From Hypericum androsaemum (Eukaryota > Streptophyta > Magnoliopsida > Malpighiales > Hypericaceae), in assembly GCA_963995505.1 (NCBI GenBank), contig OZ023187.1:11061176-11125175 (forward strand): 64,000 bases of DNA. Direction: 5' to 3'. The notes beneath the pieces are model-generated. The model worked only from the letters and a program-made list of their open reading frames with translations. It was not told where the DNA came from and made no database searches. Of the stretch, positions 40,444 through 52,660 are shown piece by piece (the first letter of the stretch is position 1; each line of letters begins with the position of its first letter). Both the position numbers and the translations under genes were made by a program.

Positions 40444-42823
40444 TGTCACGACCCGCTCTCAGGTCAGTGACCGGCGCTAGACTCCACGACAAACATCTGC
40501 AAATGTGCAATCTAGCAAGCCTCACACAAATTCATCAATACTCACATCATACAAACCTGAGAAAGATACAACACATGCAAAGATGGTACGCAACCATCAA
40601 CGAAAATCTGAACAATCCATCTCCAAATGACAAATCCAAAATCGGACATAAACCAGGATCTAACCACTACGGAGCATCTATACAGATGTACAAGGAAGCA
40701 CAAGTCTGGAGACCTCAAAAGTGTAGCCCTCGAACGAATAAGATGGCTCGAAATACAGACTCCAGAATCAACGCTACTATGGCACCTTGGAACCTGAGAT
40801 AGATTAGTAGGGGGTAAGTGTTTGGGAACACTTAGTAAGAAGATAGAACATAACATATTAGTTATGTCTGAGATCTACGTGCCACAGAACTCAACCATGT
40901 TCGACGTAACTGAACTTGAAATGCATGATGACCATATGATGCACAAATTACCGAAAACAAAAATATAAACACACAGACACATAGAGCCATGAACAGGTTT
41001 TGAAAAGCCCCTTCCTCTGACTGCCAAGGGATATCCAAATGGCCATACAAATCTCCATCCACACAAACACAAAGCTAGCTTACATACGTAAACTAGTGAT
41101 ATCCCCAAACTATGAGCTCATAGACTAACATCCCCGGTTAGTACGGGAAAACCTATTCATCTCTCTCACAAAACACATATGCCAAATGTACCAAATCAGC
41201 CCGAGCTAGTAATCTGGCCGGCCATTCACAAATCTCACATTCATCACAAACCGATCACAATATACCAAACGTATCACATATGCACAATCTCATCTCATAA
41301 CCAACAACATATGCATGAGACGCACATCAATCAAGATCTGAAACATGCATATAACAAACACAATCAACATATCATGGTCTATCCGCTTACACAATGAAGA
41401 TCCACCGATCACACTGATTTCTGAATCCAATGCCTTTCACTCAAAGCTTTTGAAATGATTCTCCTTCACCCCCACACCTTGCAGATGTTCTGTTCACAAT
41501 CCCAAATCAAAATAACGAGGTTAACCTCTGAATTCCTAAACCAAATCGCTGCCAATACTTCAGAACAACGGATAACGACATAATCACAACACATCGTCTA
41601 AACAAGCATCAAACATGTCCAAATATCTCAATCTCTTTCAATCCTTACTTTCTTGACAAATATACCACACATGTATAATCTGTTTAGAGCCTACTCATGG
41701 TCATAAATGTCATCCAACAATCTGTTTTGGCAATCACAACACAAACCAAACACAAGAGAAGCTCAACCACTTCATCTTCAACAATTATCACATATAACTC
41801 AATCTCAGATCATAACCACTTCAAATAACACTTTACATGACTTTCCCTGTATGTCCTTGATATCTCAGAATCCACATATTCACTGAAATTTCCAAACAAA
41901 CCACTTACCATGTCTCTATTCTTGATCCCCTTCAATCTGAACACAGCAGACAAGTCCGAACTTCAACCAAGTCTTGAACAAGATTTCTTCATCCAAACAA
42001 GGCATATGATATACGGTTAGAAAGCTTATAGAGTCCTCTATAAGCTGTCAAAATCTCATGTCCCAATTCGAAGCCTAAGTATGCTTACCGATCACGTTTT
42101 CCTCAACAACCTCAGCTGTGTGCTTCTTCAACGATAGTCTGATTCAAAATGAATTTCCCGTCGATTCCCTGATCCAAATTCCACATATGATATACCAAAA
42201 GAAATGTATTAAAGTTCTCTACAACTATCTTCAAAGGTTAAAAGTCTAAATCTGAACGTAAGTAGGCTTACCGCTTGATTCTTTATCCAGCAGCTTCTTT
42301 CTCTTTCCTTCAACTCTCTCTCTTCTTCTCTTAAATTTTCGTTTTATGACCAAGGAGATAAGTGTTCTGCCTCTTCATAAAAGTCTCTGAGATATATGAA
42401 GAGGTGGGTGAGGTCCAATAGCAATCAACTCACCTCTTCCTTTAATTCTAAGAAGTAAACAAAGAACTTGGGGTCCAATCAAATTCATTCACAAGCAAGC
42501 AGCTCAAATATGGCTGCCTTGCTCTGGTTTTTTTCAAATTTAATTGTGAACTTATTTGTTCCTCAACATCTCTAGTTTCTGAATCAAGTGGAATCACACC
42601 ATTTGAAGCCATATTGAAGAAGTTATGATTTTTTTACTAACCAAAGGTCTGTCTGTCCGAATTCAATAAAGACCTTCTCAAGCAAATATTTTCTCTAAGA
42701 CTTGTAATGGTTGAAATGGAACTCCAATGATACCAATTCACATCTTGAACACTTACAATCACATATCTCATGTAACCATCTCGATGCGATGCATTCCGAC
42801 CAATCATTTTTCCGAATGTCACA
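40444..42823 (-). repeat. Tekay-type LTR, left copy (3' LTR)
   Basis: Starts TGTCACGACCCGCTCTCAGG on the plus strand and ends CCGAATGTCACA, next to the polypurine tract at 42824. It carries a TATA-like region and short frames only. The small reading frames near 40326-41400 are duplicated in the other LTR and are not genes. Confidence 0.92.
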
Positions 42824-42842
42824 ATTCTCCCCCTTATAAAAA
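42824..42842 (-). other. Polypurine tract of the Tekay-type element
   Basis: The minus strand reads TTTTTATAAGGGGGAGAAT against the LTR start. The second copy at 50138 has a longer G run on this strand. Confidence 0.8.
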
Positions 42843-42895
42843 TTCGGTCCCCGAATTTACTTGTAACTAAGTTATCAAACGAAGAACTTACTTGG

Positions 42896-45800
42896 TTATT
42901 CAAACAGGTGCGGAAATCTTCCTCGTATATCATCCTCTAACTCCCATGTGGCTTCTGATGGAGAATGATTTTGCCACAATACTTTCACGAACGGTAACTC
43001 CTTGTCCTTAGTTTTCTCACCTGCCTATCCATAATCTGTAGTGGCTGCTCATCGTAGGTGAGATCGTCACGAAACTCCACATTTGGCTGATCTAATACAT
43101 GTGAGGAGTCATGTAAATATCTCCTAAGCATGGAGACATGGAATACAGGATGTATATGTGAGAATGTAGGTGGTAATGCCAACCGATAAGCCACTTGACC
43201 AACCCGTTCTAAAATCTCGAATGGTCCCACATATCTTGGACTTAGTTTACCCTTCTTTCCAAATCTCATAACACCCTTCATCGGAGATACTTTGAGAAAT
43301 ACACTTCAACCCTTTTCAAATTCAATGTCCTTTCTCCTTTTATCCGAGTACGACTTCTGTCTACTCTGAGCTGTCATTAGCCTCTTTCGAATCACTTTGA
43401 TCTTCTCGACCATATCATCCAAGAATTCAAGATTCACATTCTGTTTCTCACCAACATCATCCCAATATACCGGTGATCTGCACTTTCTGCCATACAATGC
43501 TTCATACGGTGCCATCTGAATACTACTCTGATAACTATTATTGTATGAGAATTCCATCAAAGGTAAATAAAGTTCCCAACTACCTCCAAAATCAATCACA
43601 CACGATCGCATCATATCCTCGAGAATTTGTATTGTCCGCTCGGACTGTCCATCTGTCTGAGGATGAAAAGCTGTGCTCAAATTCAAACGAGTACCCATAG
43701 CATCTTGAAATTTCTTCCAAAATCGAGACGTGAAATGTGTCCCTCGATCGGAGACTATCGAGACAGGAACTCCGTGCAATCGAACAATATGATGAATGAA
43801 CAACTGAGCAAACTTAGTAGTATCATACGTACTCTTGATCGGTAGAAAGTGTGCTGACTTTGTCAATCTATCCACGATAACCCAAACTGAATCAAATCCT
43901 CGTGGTGAAGTCGGAAGGCCTACTAATAAATCCATCGTAATTCGTTCCCATTTCCATTCCGGAATATCCAGTGGTTGCAACAAACCCGAAGGTCTTTGGT
44001 GCTCAGCCTTCACCTGTTGACACGTTAAACATCTAGCAACGAAATCCCCAATGTCCTTCTTCATACCATTCCACCAATAATGAATCTTTATATCATGGTA
44101 CATCTTGGTAGAACCTGGATGCATGCTATAAACAGTCTTGTGTGCCTGAGCCATAATGTCTTTCCTTATGTCTCTTACATCAGGTACGACCAAGCGAGTA
44201 CCGTAGTATAAAACACCATTTGAACTGAGATGGAATTTAGGCAATTTACCTTCTTCAACTCTTTCAATCATCTTCATCAACTCAGGATCATCTCTCTGAA
44301 GTTCTACAACCCGACCACGTATAGTTGGTTGCAGATGTAACTCACCTAACATCATAGGCTGATTTCCATCAAGCACTGTTGTCAACTCTAACCCTTGGTC
44401 GACTATCTCATGTATACTTGAAATCAATGGCCTTCGCATCACTAACATATGTGCCAAACTACCCGCTGACTTCCGACTCAAAGCATCGGCCACAACGTTA
44501 GCTTTACCTGGATGATAGTTAATAGTACAATCGTAATCCTTCAAAAATTCCATCCATCTCCTCTGCCTCATATTCAGATCCCTCTGATCAAAAATGTACT
44601 TCAAACTCTTGTGGTCAGTAAATATGTCAAACTTCTCACCATATAGGTAATGTCTCCAAATTTTTAGCGCAAACACAACTGCACCCATTTCCAAGTCATG
44701 TACTGGATAATTATGCTCGTGTTTCTTCAGTTGTCTAGAGGCATACGCAATCACATTCCTTTCCTGCATCAATACACATCCCAAGCCAATCCTAGAAGCA
44801 TCACAATACACCGAATACTTTCCAGTTGCAGACGGTAAAGCCAAAATCGGAGCATTAGTCAACAAGTATTTCAACTCCTGAAAACTTCTCTCACAATCTT
44901 CTGTCCATTCGTACTTCACATTCTTTTGAGTCAATCGTGTCAATGAAACGGCCAAAGTGGAAAAGCCTTTTACAAAACGTCTGTAATATCCAGCCAAACC
45001 AAGAAAACTTCGTACCTCTGTAACATTGGTAGGAGTTGGCCAATTCACCACAGCTTCTATCTTCTTTGGATCAACTGACACTCCATCCTTAGAAATAATA
45101 TGTCCTAGGAATGCCACACTTTGTAACCAAAATTCACACCTGGAAAGTTTGGCATACAACTCATTATCCAACAACGTCTTCAAAACCAAGCGAAGATGTC
45201 TCTCATGTTCTTCCTCAGTCCGTGAATAAATCAATATGTCATCAATAAAGACCACTACAAACTGATCCGAGAATGGTTTAAACACCCGATTCATCAAGCC
45301 CATAAAGAAAGCAGGAGCATTCGTAAGACCAAATGGCATAACCAAGAATTCATAATGCCCATACCGAGTTCTGAAAGCTGTCTTGGTCACATCTTCCTTT
45401 CGAATCCTCAACTGATGATACCCCGACCTTAAGTCAATCTTTGAAAACCACTTGGCATCTCGCAACTGATCAAACAAATCATCGATACGTGGAAGAGGAT
45501 ACTGGTTGTGGATCGTTACCTTATTGAGTTGGCGATAATCAACACAGAGTCTCAAACTTCCATCCTTCTTCCGAACAAACAACACAAGAGCACCCCATGG
45601 TGAAACACTAGGCCGAATATATTCCTTATCCAACAAATCCTGCAACTGAATCTTCAACTCTTTTAACTCAGCAGGTGCCATACGATATGGTGGTATCGAA
45701 ATCGGCTCTGTTCCTGGCATCAACTCAATACAAAACTCAATCTCTCTCTCTGGTGGTAAACCCGGTAACTCATCTGGAAAAACATCAGAAAATTCTTCCA

Positions 45801-47625
45801 CAACGGGAATATCATCAACAGTTACCTTTTCCATATTAGCCTCTTTAACAATAGCAAGGTAACTTACACAACCCCTCTGTAACAATCTCAAAGCCTTCAA
45901 ACATGAAATAAGCCTCGGTGGAGTCAACATCCCATCACCCCGAAACATAAATTCTGGTTCACCCTCAGGCTTGAACTTCACAATCTTATTAAAGCAATCC
46001 ACCGTAGCATGATAGCACGATAACCAGTCCATCCCCAAAATCACATCAAAATCATCCAAATCTAACACATGTAGGTCAGTCAACATCTCATGACCATCCA
46101 CAACTATCACACACGATGTAAGAACTAAATGCACATGAATGATATGACCTGAAGGAGTACAAACATCTAACGGCTCCCTCAATGACACAAGTGGACTATC
46201 AAAGGATCTAGCAAACTGGGGTGACAAAAATGAATGTGTCGACCCTGAATCAAATAAGACTCGAGCATTAGACAAGCCTATAGGGAGTATACCTGAAACC
46301 ACATTATTAGACGCCGTAGCATCTTTCCTGGTGAGAGCATATACACGAGCAGGACCACCTTCACTCTGCTCCATCGGCTCCTTTCCTCGAAGAACCGAAG
46401 TCTCTCCCTGATGGCTCTGACTAACTGGACTCCTATATTGTTCTTGAGGTCGTCCCGATAAGCTAGTAAGCTGCGCATATTCTCTTGCCTTAGCCACACG
46501 ACAATCCTTCATATGATGTCCAAACTTACCGCATCCAAAACAAGCTCCCGATTGTCTGTAGCAAGGTCTTCCAGGATGTTGCTTCCCGCAACTAGAACAA
46601 TTCACTGGACCTCCGAATTGGCCTCGACCTCCTGCTTGACCGCGAGGGCCATTTCCTCTCCCAAATCCTCTATTAAATCTTCCAAATGCTCCTCCACCTC
46701 TCGAGAAATTAGGTTGAAAGTTTGGCCTTTGCTGCTGTTGTCCGAAACTCTGGTTTGAACCATACTGCAGTGGCCTATCAAATCGCTGCACCTTAGCTTG
46801 CTTCTGCGCTGTAAGCCGCTCATTATCACGCATCTCCAATGTCCTCGCATAATCCACGGCCGCTGAATAAGATTGGAATCCACGTGGGTACATCACTTTA
46901 AACATCGTATCATCGAGTCCTCGAACAAATCTCTTCACCTTCTTCTCCTCAGTGGGAATCAGATGCTTTGCATAGCGAGAAAGATAATCAAACCTCCGTT
47001 CATACGCCATCACCGTCATCTCTGGCGTCTTCAACAATCTTTCGAACTCGAACGCACGAGCATCTCTCAGACTTTCAGGCAAGAAGCGATCCAACAGTGA
47101 ATCGCTAAACTGAACCCAAGTCCATCCAGTTGATTCCACAGTTTGTAACCATACTCCCGCCTCACCTGTCAATTTAAATGCTGCTAGTTCCACCATTCTT
47201 TTACTATCACAATTCAGAATCTTCCACCTCTTTTCCATCTCATCAAGGAACAACTGAGGATCATCTCGCACACCAAAGAATGTGGGTGGGTCTAGCCTCA
47301 GAAACTCTGCCAATGTATCATCTCTAGGTGTCATAGCGGCTTTCTTCTCCGCCTGACTTTGTTGAGTAGCGATAAACTTCTCCATCGCCATCATCACTCT
47401 GTCTACAGCATCACCACTCCGCTTTCTACGTCCAGAAGTGCCACTAACTGGTTGACCTGTCTCAGCTGGCGTGGCAGTAGCGGTAGTAGTATGCTCAACT
47501 GGATGTGTAGGCTCTAATGTAGCATCATCTCTAGCTCTATCAGAGCTCTCACCATGCTCCCTCATCGTAGCATTAGAACTTTTACGTGTCACAGGCATAT
47601 CCTCCCTACTAGAACAAGTCAACAT
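42896..47625 (-). pseudogene. Tekay-type gag-pol polyprotein with one stop and one frameshift
   Basis: A single frame of 1,439 codons runs from ATG at 47625 to TGA at 43306-43308, then continues in homologous sequence to the natural stop at 42896. An alternative start is MPVTRK at 47598. Domains in order: retrotransposon gag (about residues 110-270), a paired zinc knuckle ([13 protein letters not shown], then [14 protein letters not shown]), protease ([10 protein letters not shown]), reverse transcriptase ([11 protein letters not shown]), RNase H ([14 protein letters not shown]), integrase with HHCC finger and DDE core ([30 protein letters not shown]), GPY/F module ([12 protein letters not shown]) and a chromodomain tail (VKVLWQNH...ATWELEDD). 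Compared with the second copy, the stop is a single-base difference, and one base is missing near 43008. Otherwise it is open throughout, so the loss is recent. Confidence 0.92.
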
Positions 47626-47738
47626 TTAAGAGGCCAAATGAAAAGATTATCCAACAGAGGACAAAGACTCGACAAATCCTATGCTCCGTAGGGTACAAAC
47701 AAAACACATTCAACGACAAACCAAACAAACACAATCAA

Positions 47739-47750
47739 GCTCTGATACCA
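47739..47750 (-). other. Primer-binding site of the Tekay-type element
   Basis: The minus strand reads TGGTATCAGAGC, four bases from the LTR end at 47755. It is complementary to the initiator-Met tRNA 3' end. Confidence 0.9.
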
Positions 47751-47754
47751 ACTT

Positions 47755-50137
47755 TGTCACGACCCGCTCTCAGGTCGGTGACCGGCGCTAGACTCCACGA
47801 CAAACATCTGCAAATGTGCAATCTAGCAAGCCTCACACAAATTCATCAATACTCACATCTTACAAACCTGAGAAAGATACAACACATGCAAAGATGGTAC
47901 GCAACCATCAACGAAAATCTGAACAATCCATCTCCAAATGACAAATCCAAAATCGGACATAAACCAGGATCTAACCACTACGGAGCATCTATACAGATGT
48001 ACAAGGAAGCACAAGTCTGGAGACCTCAAAAGTGTAGCCCTCGAACGAATAAGATGGCTCGAAATACAGACTCCAGAATCAACGCTACTATGGCACCTTG
48101 GAACCTGAGATAGATTAGTAGGGGGTAAGTGTTTGGGAACACTTAGTAAGAAGATAGAACATAACATATTAGTTATGTCTGAGATCTACGTGCCACAGAA
48201 CTCAACCATGTTCGACGTAACTGAACTTGAAATGCATGATGACCATATGATGCACAAATTACCGAAAACAAAAATATAAACACACAGACACATAGAGCCA
48301 TGAACAGGTTTTGAAAAGCCCCTTCCTCTGACTGCCAAGGGATATCCAAATGGCCATACAAATCTCCGTCCACACAAACACAAAGCTAGCTTACATACGT
48401 AAACTAGTGATATCCCCAAACTATGAGCTCATAGACTAACATCCCCGGTTAGTACGGGAAAACCTGTTCATCTCTCTTACAAAACACATATGCCAAATGT
48501 ACCAAATCAGCCCGAGCTAGCAATCTAGCCGGCCATTCACAAATCTCACATTCATCACAAACCGATCACAATATACCAAACGTATCACATATGCACAATC
48601 TCATCTCATAACCAACAACATATGCATGAGACGCACATCAATCAAGATCTGAAACATGCATATAACAAACACAATCAACATATCATGGTCTATCCGCTTA
48701 CACAACGAAGATCCACCGATCACACTGATTTCTGAATCCAATGCCTTTCACTCAAAGCTTTTGAAATGATTCTCCTTCACCCCCACACCTTGCAGATGTT
48801 CTGTTCACAATCCCAAATCAAAATAACGAGGTTAACCTCTGAATTCCTAAACCAAATCGCTGCCAATACTTCAGAACAATGGATAACGACATAATCACAA
48901 CACATCGTCTAAACAAGCATCAAACATGTCCAAATATCCCAATTTCTTTCAATCCTTACTTTCTTAACAAATATACCACACATGTATAATCTGTTTAGAG
49001 CCTACTCATGGTCATAAATGTCATCCAACAATCTGTTTTGGCAATCACAACACAAACCAAACACAAGAGAAGCTCAACCACTTCATCTTCAACAATTATC
49101 ACATATAACTCAATCTCAGATCATAACCACTTCAAATAATACTTTACATGACTTTCCCTGTATGTCCTTGATATCTCAGAATCCACATATTCACTGAAAT
49201 TTCCAAACAGACAACTTACCAAGTCTCTATTCTTGATCCCCTTCAATCTGAACACAGCAGACAAGTCCAAACTTCAACCAAGTCTTGAACAAGATTTCTT
49301 CATCCAAACAAGGCATATGATATACGGTTAGAAAGCTTATAGAGTCCTCTATAATCTGTCAAAATTTCATGTCCCAATTCGAAGCCTAAGTATGCTTACC
49401 GATCACGTTTTCCTCAACAACCTCAGCTGTGTGCTTCTTCAACGATAGTCTGATTCAAAACGAATTTTCCGTCGATTCCCTGATCCCAATTCCACATATG
49501 ATATACCAAAAGAAAGGTATTAAAGTTCTCTACAACTCTCTTCAAAGGTTAAAAGTCTAAATCTGAACGTAAGTAGGCTTACCGCTTGATTCTTTATCCA
49601 TCAGCAGCTTCTTTCTCTTTCCTTCAACTCTCTCTCTTCTTCTCTTAAATTTTCGTTTTATGACCAAGGAGATAAGTGTTCTGCCTCTTCATAAAAGTCT
49701 CTGAGATATATGAAGAGGTGGGTGAGGTCCAATAGCAATCAACTCACCTCTTCCTTTAATTCTAAGAAGCAAACAAAGAACTTGGGGTCCAATCAGATTC
49801 ATTCACAAGCAAGCAGCTCAAATATGGCGGCCTTGCTCTGGTTTTTGTCAAATTTGATTGTGAACTTATTTGTTCCTCAACATCTCTAGTTTCTGAATCA
49901 AGTGGAATCACACCATTTAAAGCCATATTGAAGAAGTTATGATTTTTTTACTAACCAAAGGTCTGTCTGTCCGAATTCAATAAAGACCTTCTCAAGCAAA
50001 TATTTTCTATAAGACTTGTAATGGTTGAAATGGAACTCCAATGATACCAATTCACATCTTGAACACTTACAATCACATATCTCATGTAACCATCTCGATG
50101 CGATGCATTCCGACCAACCATTTTTCCGAATGTCACA
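47755..50137 (-). repeat. Tekay-type LTR, right copy (5' LTR)
   Basis: 2,383 bp, same ends as the left copy. It serves as 5' LTR of the element to its left and, by position, as 3' LTR of the partial copy to its right, because another polypurine tract and integrase end follow it. Confidence 0.92.
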
Positions 50138-51374
50138 ATTCTCCCCCCCCCTTATAAAAATTCGGTCCCCGAATTTACTTGTAACTAAGTTATCAAACGA
50201 AGAACTTACTTGGTTATTCAAACAGGTGCGGAAATCTTCCTCGTATATCATCCTCTAACTCCCATATGGCTTCTGATGGAAAATGATTTTGCCACAATAC
50301 TTTCACGAACGGTAACTCCTTAGTCCTTAGTTTTCTCACCTGCCTATCCATAATCTGTTGTGGCTGCTCATCGTAGGTGAGATCGTCACGAAACTCCACA
50401 TTTGGCTGATCTAATACATGTGAGGAGTCATGTAAATATCTCCTAAGCATGGAGACATGGAATACAGAATGTATATGTGAGAACGTAGGTGGTAATGCCA
50501 ACCGATAAGCCACTTGACCAACCCGTTCTAAAATCTCGAATGGTCCCACATATCTTGGACTTAGTTTACCCTTCTTTCCAAATCTCATAACACCCTTCAT
50601 CGGAGATACTTTGAGAAATACACTTGAACCCTTTTCAAATTCAATGTCCTTTCTCCTTTTATCCGAGTACGACTTCTGTCTACTCTGAGCTGTCATTAGC
50701 CTCTTTCGAATCACTTTGATCTTCTCAACCGTATCATCCAAGAATTCAAGATTCACATTCTGTTTCTCACCAACATCATCCCAATATACCGGTGATCTGC
50801 ACTTTCTGCCATACAATGCTTCATACGGTGCCATCTGAATACTACTCTGATAACTATTATTGTATGAGAATTCCATCAAAGGTAAATAAAGTTCCCAACT
50901 ACCTCCAAAATCAATCACACACGATCGCATCATATCCTCGAGAATTTGTATTGTCCGCTCGGACTGTCCATCTGTCTGAGGATGAAAAGCTGTGCTCAAA
51001 TTCAAACGAGTACCCATAGCATCTTGAAATTTCTTCCAAAATTGAGACGTGAAATGTGTCCCTCGATCGGAGACTATCGAGACAGGAACTCCGTGCAATC
51101 GAAAAATATGATCAATGAACAACTGAGCAAACTTAGTAGTATCATACGTACTCTTGATCGGTAGGAAGTGTGCTGACTTTGTCAATCTATCCACGATAAC
51201 CCAAACTGAATCAAATCCTCGTGGTGAAGTCGGAAGGCCTACTAATAAATCCATCGTAATTCGTTCCCATTTCCATTCCGGAATATCCAGTGGTTGCAAC
51301 AAACCCGAAGGTCTTTGGTGCTCAGCCTTCACCTGTTGACACGTTAAACATCTAGCAACGAAATCCCCAATGTC
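50138..51374 (-). mobile_element. Partial second Tekay-type internal region (integrase end)
   Basis: Starts with a polypurine tract and runs co-linear with 42824-44060, with about 15 differences in 1.24 kb. The coding part, 50214-51374, is open. It covers the integrase zinc region ([16 protein letters not shown]), the DDE core, the GPY/F module and the chromodomain end (GRFPHLFE, stop at 50214). It lacks both lesions of the first copy: serine instead of stop, and an intact frame at KLRTKELP. It ends abruptly at 51374, fused to the last bases of the TRIM LTR. Its upstream frame into the RAD5-like exon is accidental. Confidence 0.9.
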
Positions 51375-51401
51375 TTTGGGTAGGATATAGAAATTCCTAT
51401 A
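51375..51401 (+). repeat. Residual 3' LTR tail of the TRIM-like element
   Basis: 27 bp (TTTGGGTAGGATATAGAAAT... to CCTATA) equal to the end of the LTR at 40289-40402, followed by the TAAAG target duplication at 51402-51406. The first about 87 bp of this LTR were deleted together with the remainder of the second gypsy copy. Confidence 0.85.
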
Positions 51402-51449
51402 TAAAGTAAAACAAAAGTTAATGAAGTTCAGATCCCAAAGAAAACATAC

Positions 51450-52655
51450 TCCCCCTCTGGACATTTCTAGGGTGCTTGGAAATTCTGTTGTAGCATCTCC
51501 AGAAAATGCATTGAGATAGATGACAGATCCCTCCTGCGGATGATGTGTTAGGGATGCATTATGCAAGAAGCAGAATTCTGTTAATCATAAAGAAGCTGAA
51601 CATACTTGTCTGCCAAACAATAAGCCTCCCAACAAGGGTGAAGTGTTTTTGCCGCTTCATCCATGCACTTCCCTTTCTCCAGATGGGTCATCCAATGTAG
51701 GGCTTGCTTTTGGTATGGACGGAGCTAATAGTGAAGAGTACTTGGACGTTCCATCTCCTGAACAACAACAAGTCTTGCATTTTCAAGTTCATTAATAAGC
51801 TTTTAAAAAATCTAGACAAAAGGCTTTGTTGAAAAAATAGAAGTATTTACCTCTAGTCCAGAGTTGTCTCCGATGCCAACAATTTTGTCAAGATCAGCGT
51901 CAGAAAGGGGCTCTTCATTCTCAACTTCATAACCATTCATTGATTGACCTTTCGATGTTGCAGGCTGTAATGATGCAGGGAGAGCAGAAACATCCTTTCC
52001 ACAAAATGCTCAATCGATAAATTGAAAAAGAAAAGGTTCGTTCAAATGGGGGACAAACGTATGAGAGAACTTGTACGGAGCACAAAAGTCATTTTCTTGT
52101 GTACAAATCAACAGGTGTGAACCCTGCCTGATAAAAAAAAAGATGAGGGGTATTAGGGTTTAGAACGAAGTGATTCAATCATTTTGCATTCTATTTAGAC
52201 CAACAAGGAGATTTGAGTTACTTTGGCATTCCATATTTGACTACTTCAAACCACAAAAGAAGCAAAGACACACGAATACCTTCTTGAAAGTAGTCAAGTT
52301 GAGCAGCCAAAACAAATTGGGAAGAGGATGGACAGAAGTCTCGTCACTTGAATTGCTAGCTGCCTTCAATGAGGTCTTCTGTTGCTTCCGAAACATAGCA
52401 CTATTTATATAAATACTTAAAAACAAATAGTTTGAGATGCATTAGCTAGATTGGAAGACAATAAAATCATTCACTACATAAATCACAGCAAGCAAGTTGA
52501 TCACTATGCAAAACAGACCATTATGAAACCTGCCTCACCTTAGCATAAGCTGAATATTATCCATGATGCCAAGCAAGTCCGGAGTGGCTTGCAAAACCCC
52601 TCAACCCTAACCTTGTTGTCTCTTACGAGCGGCAGAAGACAGTGAGTCCACTAGT
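51450..52655 (-). pseudogene. RAD5-like exons: region before the ATPase, with lesions
   Basis: 52539-52655 reads LLPLVRDNKVRV, then needs a one-base correction near 52588 to continue as ATPDLLGIMD. 52280-52415 reads IYINSAMFRK...LPNLF and FKK. About 52127-52092 reads AGFTPVDLYTRK and then hits TGA at 52089-52091, where relatives have arginine (a CGA-to-TGA change would explain it). 51851-51994 is the acidic DADLDKIVGIGD block. 51606-51757 reads EMERPSTLHY, stop at 51725-51727, then LRPYQKQALHWM. 51450-51533 reads EGSVIYLNAFSGDATTEF and ends SRGG at a GTATGT donor. The splice phase between the last two is off by one unless a weaker donor 4 nt downstream is used. Confidence 0.85.
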
Positions 52656-52660
52656 TAGGT

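Larger units (their letters stand above)
40444..50137 (-). mobile_element. Tekay/Del-type gypsy chromovirus, near full length
   Basis: Minus-strand element with 3' LTR 40444-42823 (2,380 bp), internal region 42824-47754 (4,931 bp), primer-binding site 47739-47750 and 5' LTR 47755-50137 (2,383 bp). The LTRs begin TGTGACATTC and end GGGTCGTGACA on the minus strand. By eye they differ at about 30-35 positions plus a 3-bp indel, about 1.4%. The left flank CCGTT is the candidate 5-bp target site, but the right flank is a second internal region, so no duplication can be verified. Clade placement rests on the gag-pol layout and the chromodomain-bearing integrase end. Confidence 0.92.
40289..51401 (+). 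mobile_element. TRIM-like retroelement hosting a nested gypsy element
   Basis: Left LTR 40289-40402 (114 bp, TGTTGGAGAAAATCCCACAT...), then the primer-binding site TGGTATCAGAGCC at 40403-40415 and 28 bp of interior before the nested element begins at 40444. The right side keeps only the last 27 bp of the 3' LTR (51375-51401). The 5-bp sequence TAAAG flanks both ends (40284-40288 and 51402-51406), which proves that they are the two ends of one insertion in the RAD5-like intron. The tiny LTR and minimal interior fit a terminal-repeat retrotransposon in miniature (TRIM). A longer copia element with the interior lost is possible. Confidence 0.85.
39518..52655 (-). pseudogene. RAD5-type SNF2 helicase gene, broken at both ends
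   Basis: Nine minus-strand blocks match the plant DNA-repair helicase RAD5A/RAD5B (SNF2 family; in intact form a nuclear E3 ligase and translocase for post-replication repair). The order from the 5' side is 52539-52655, 52280-52415, about 52060-52127, 51851-51994, 51606-51757, 51450-51533, 40010-40258, 39778-39924 and 39518-39673. They cover the middle of the protein up to SNF2 motif III (TGTPIQ), including Walker A GLGKT and the DEAH box. The start, the RING finger and the C-terminal helicase lobe are absent. Disabling lesions are a frameshift near 52588 and stops at 52089-52091 and 51725-51727. The intron between 51450 and 40258 carries about 11 kb of nested retroelements. RAD5A and RAD5B cannot be separated by eye. 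Confidence 0.88.

Noticed and set aside
40326..48419. Frames of 66-158 codons in 40326-41400 and 47754-48419
   Set aside because: They are duplicated in the two Tekay LTRs, partly on both strands, and have no domain. They are LTR sequence.
50214..51566. 450-codon minus-strand frame read as one protein
   Set aside because: Its first about 64 codons are a RAD5-like exon, intron and TRIM tail that happen to be in frame with the truncated integrase. The fusion point at 51374/51375 is a deletion scar.
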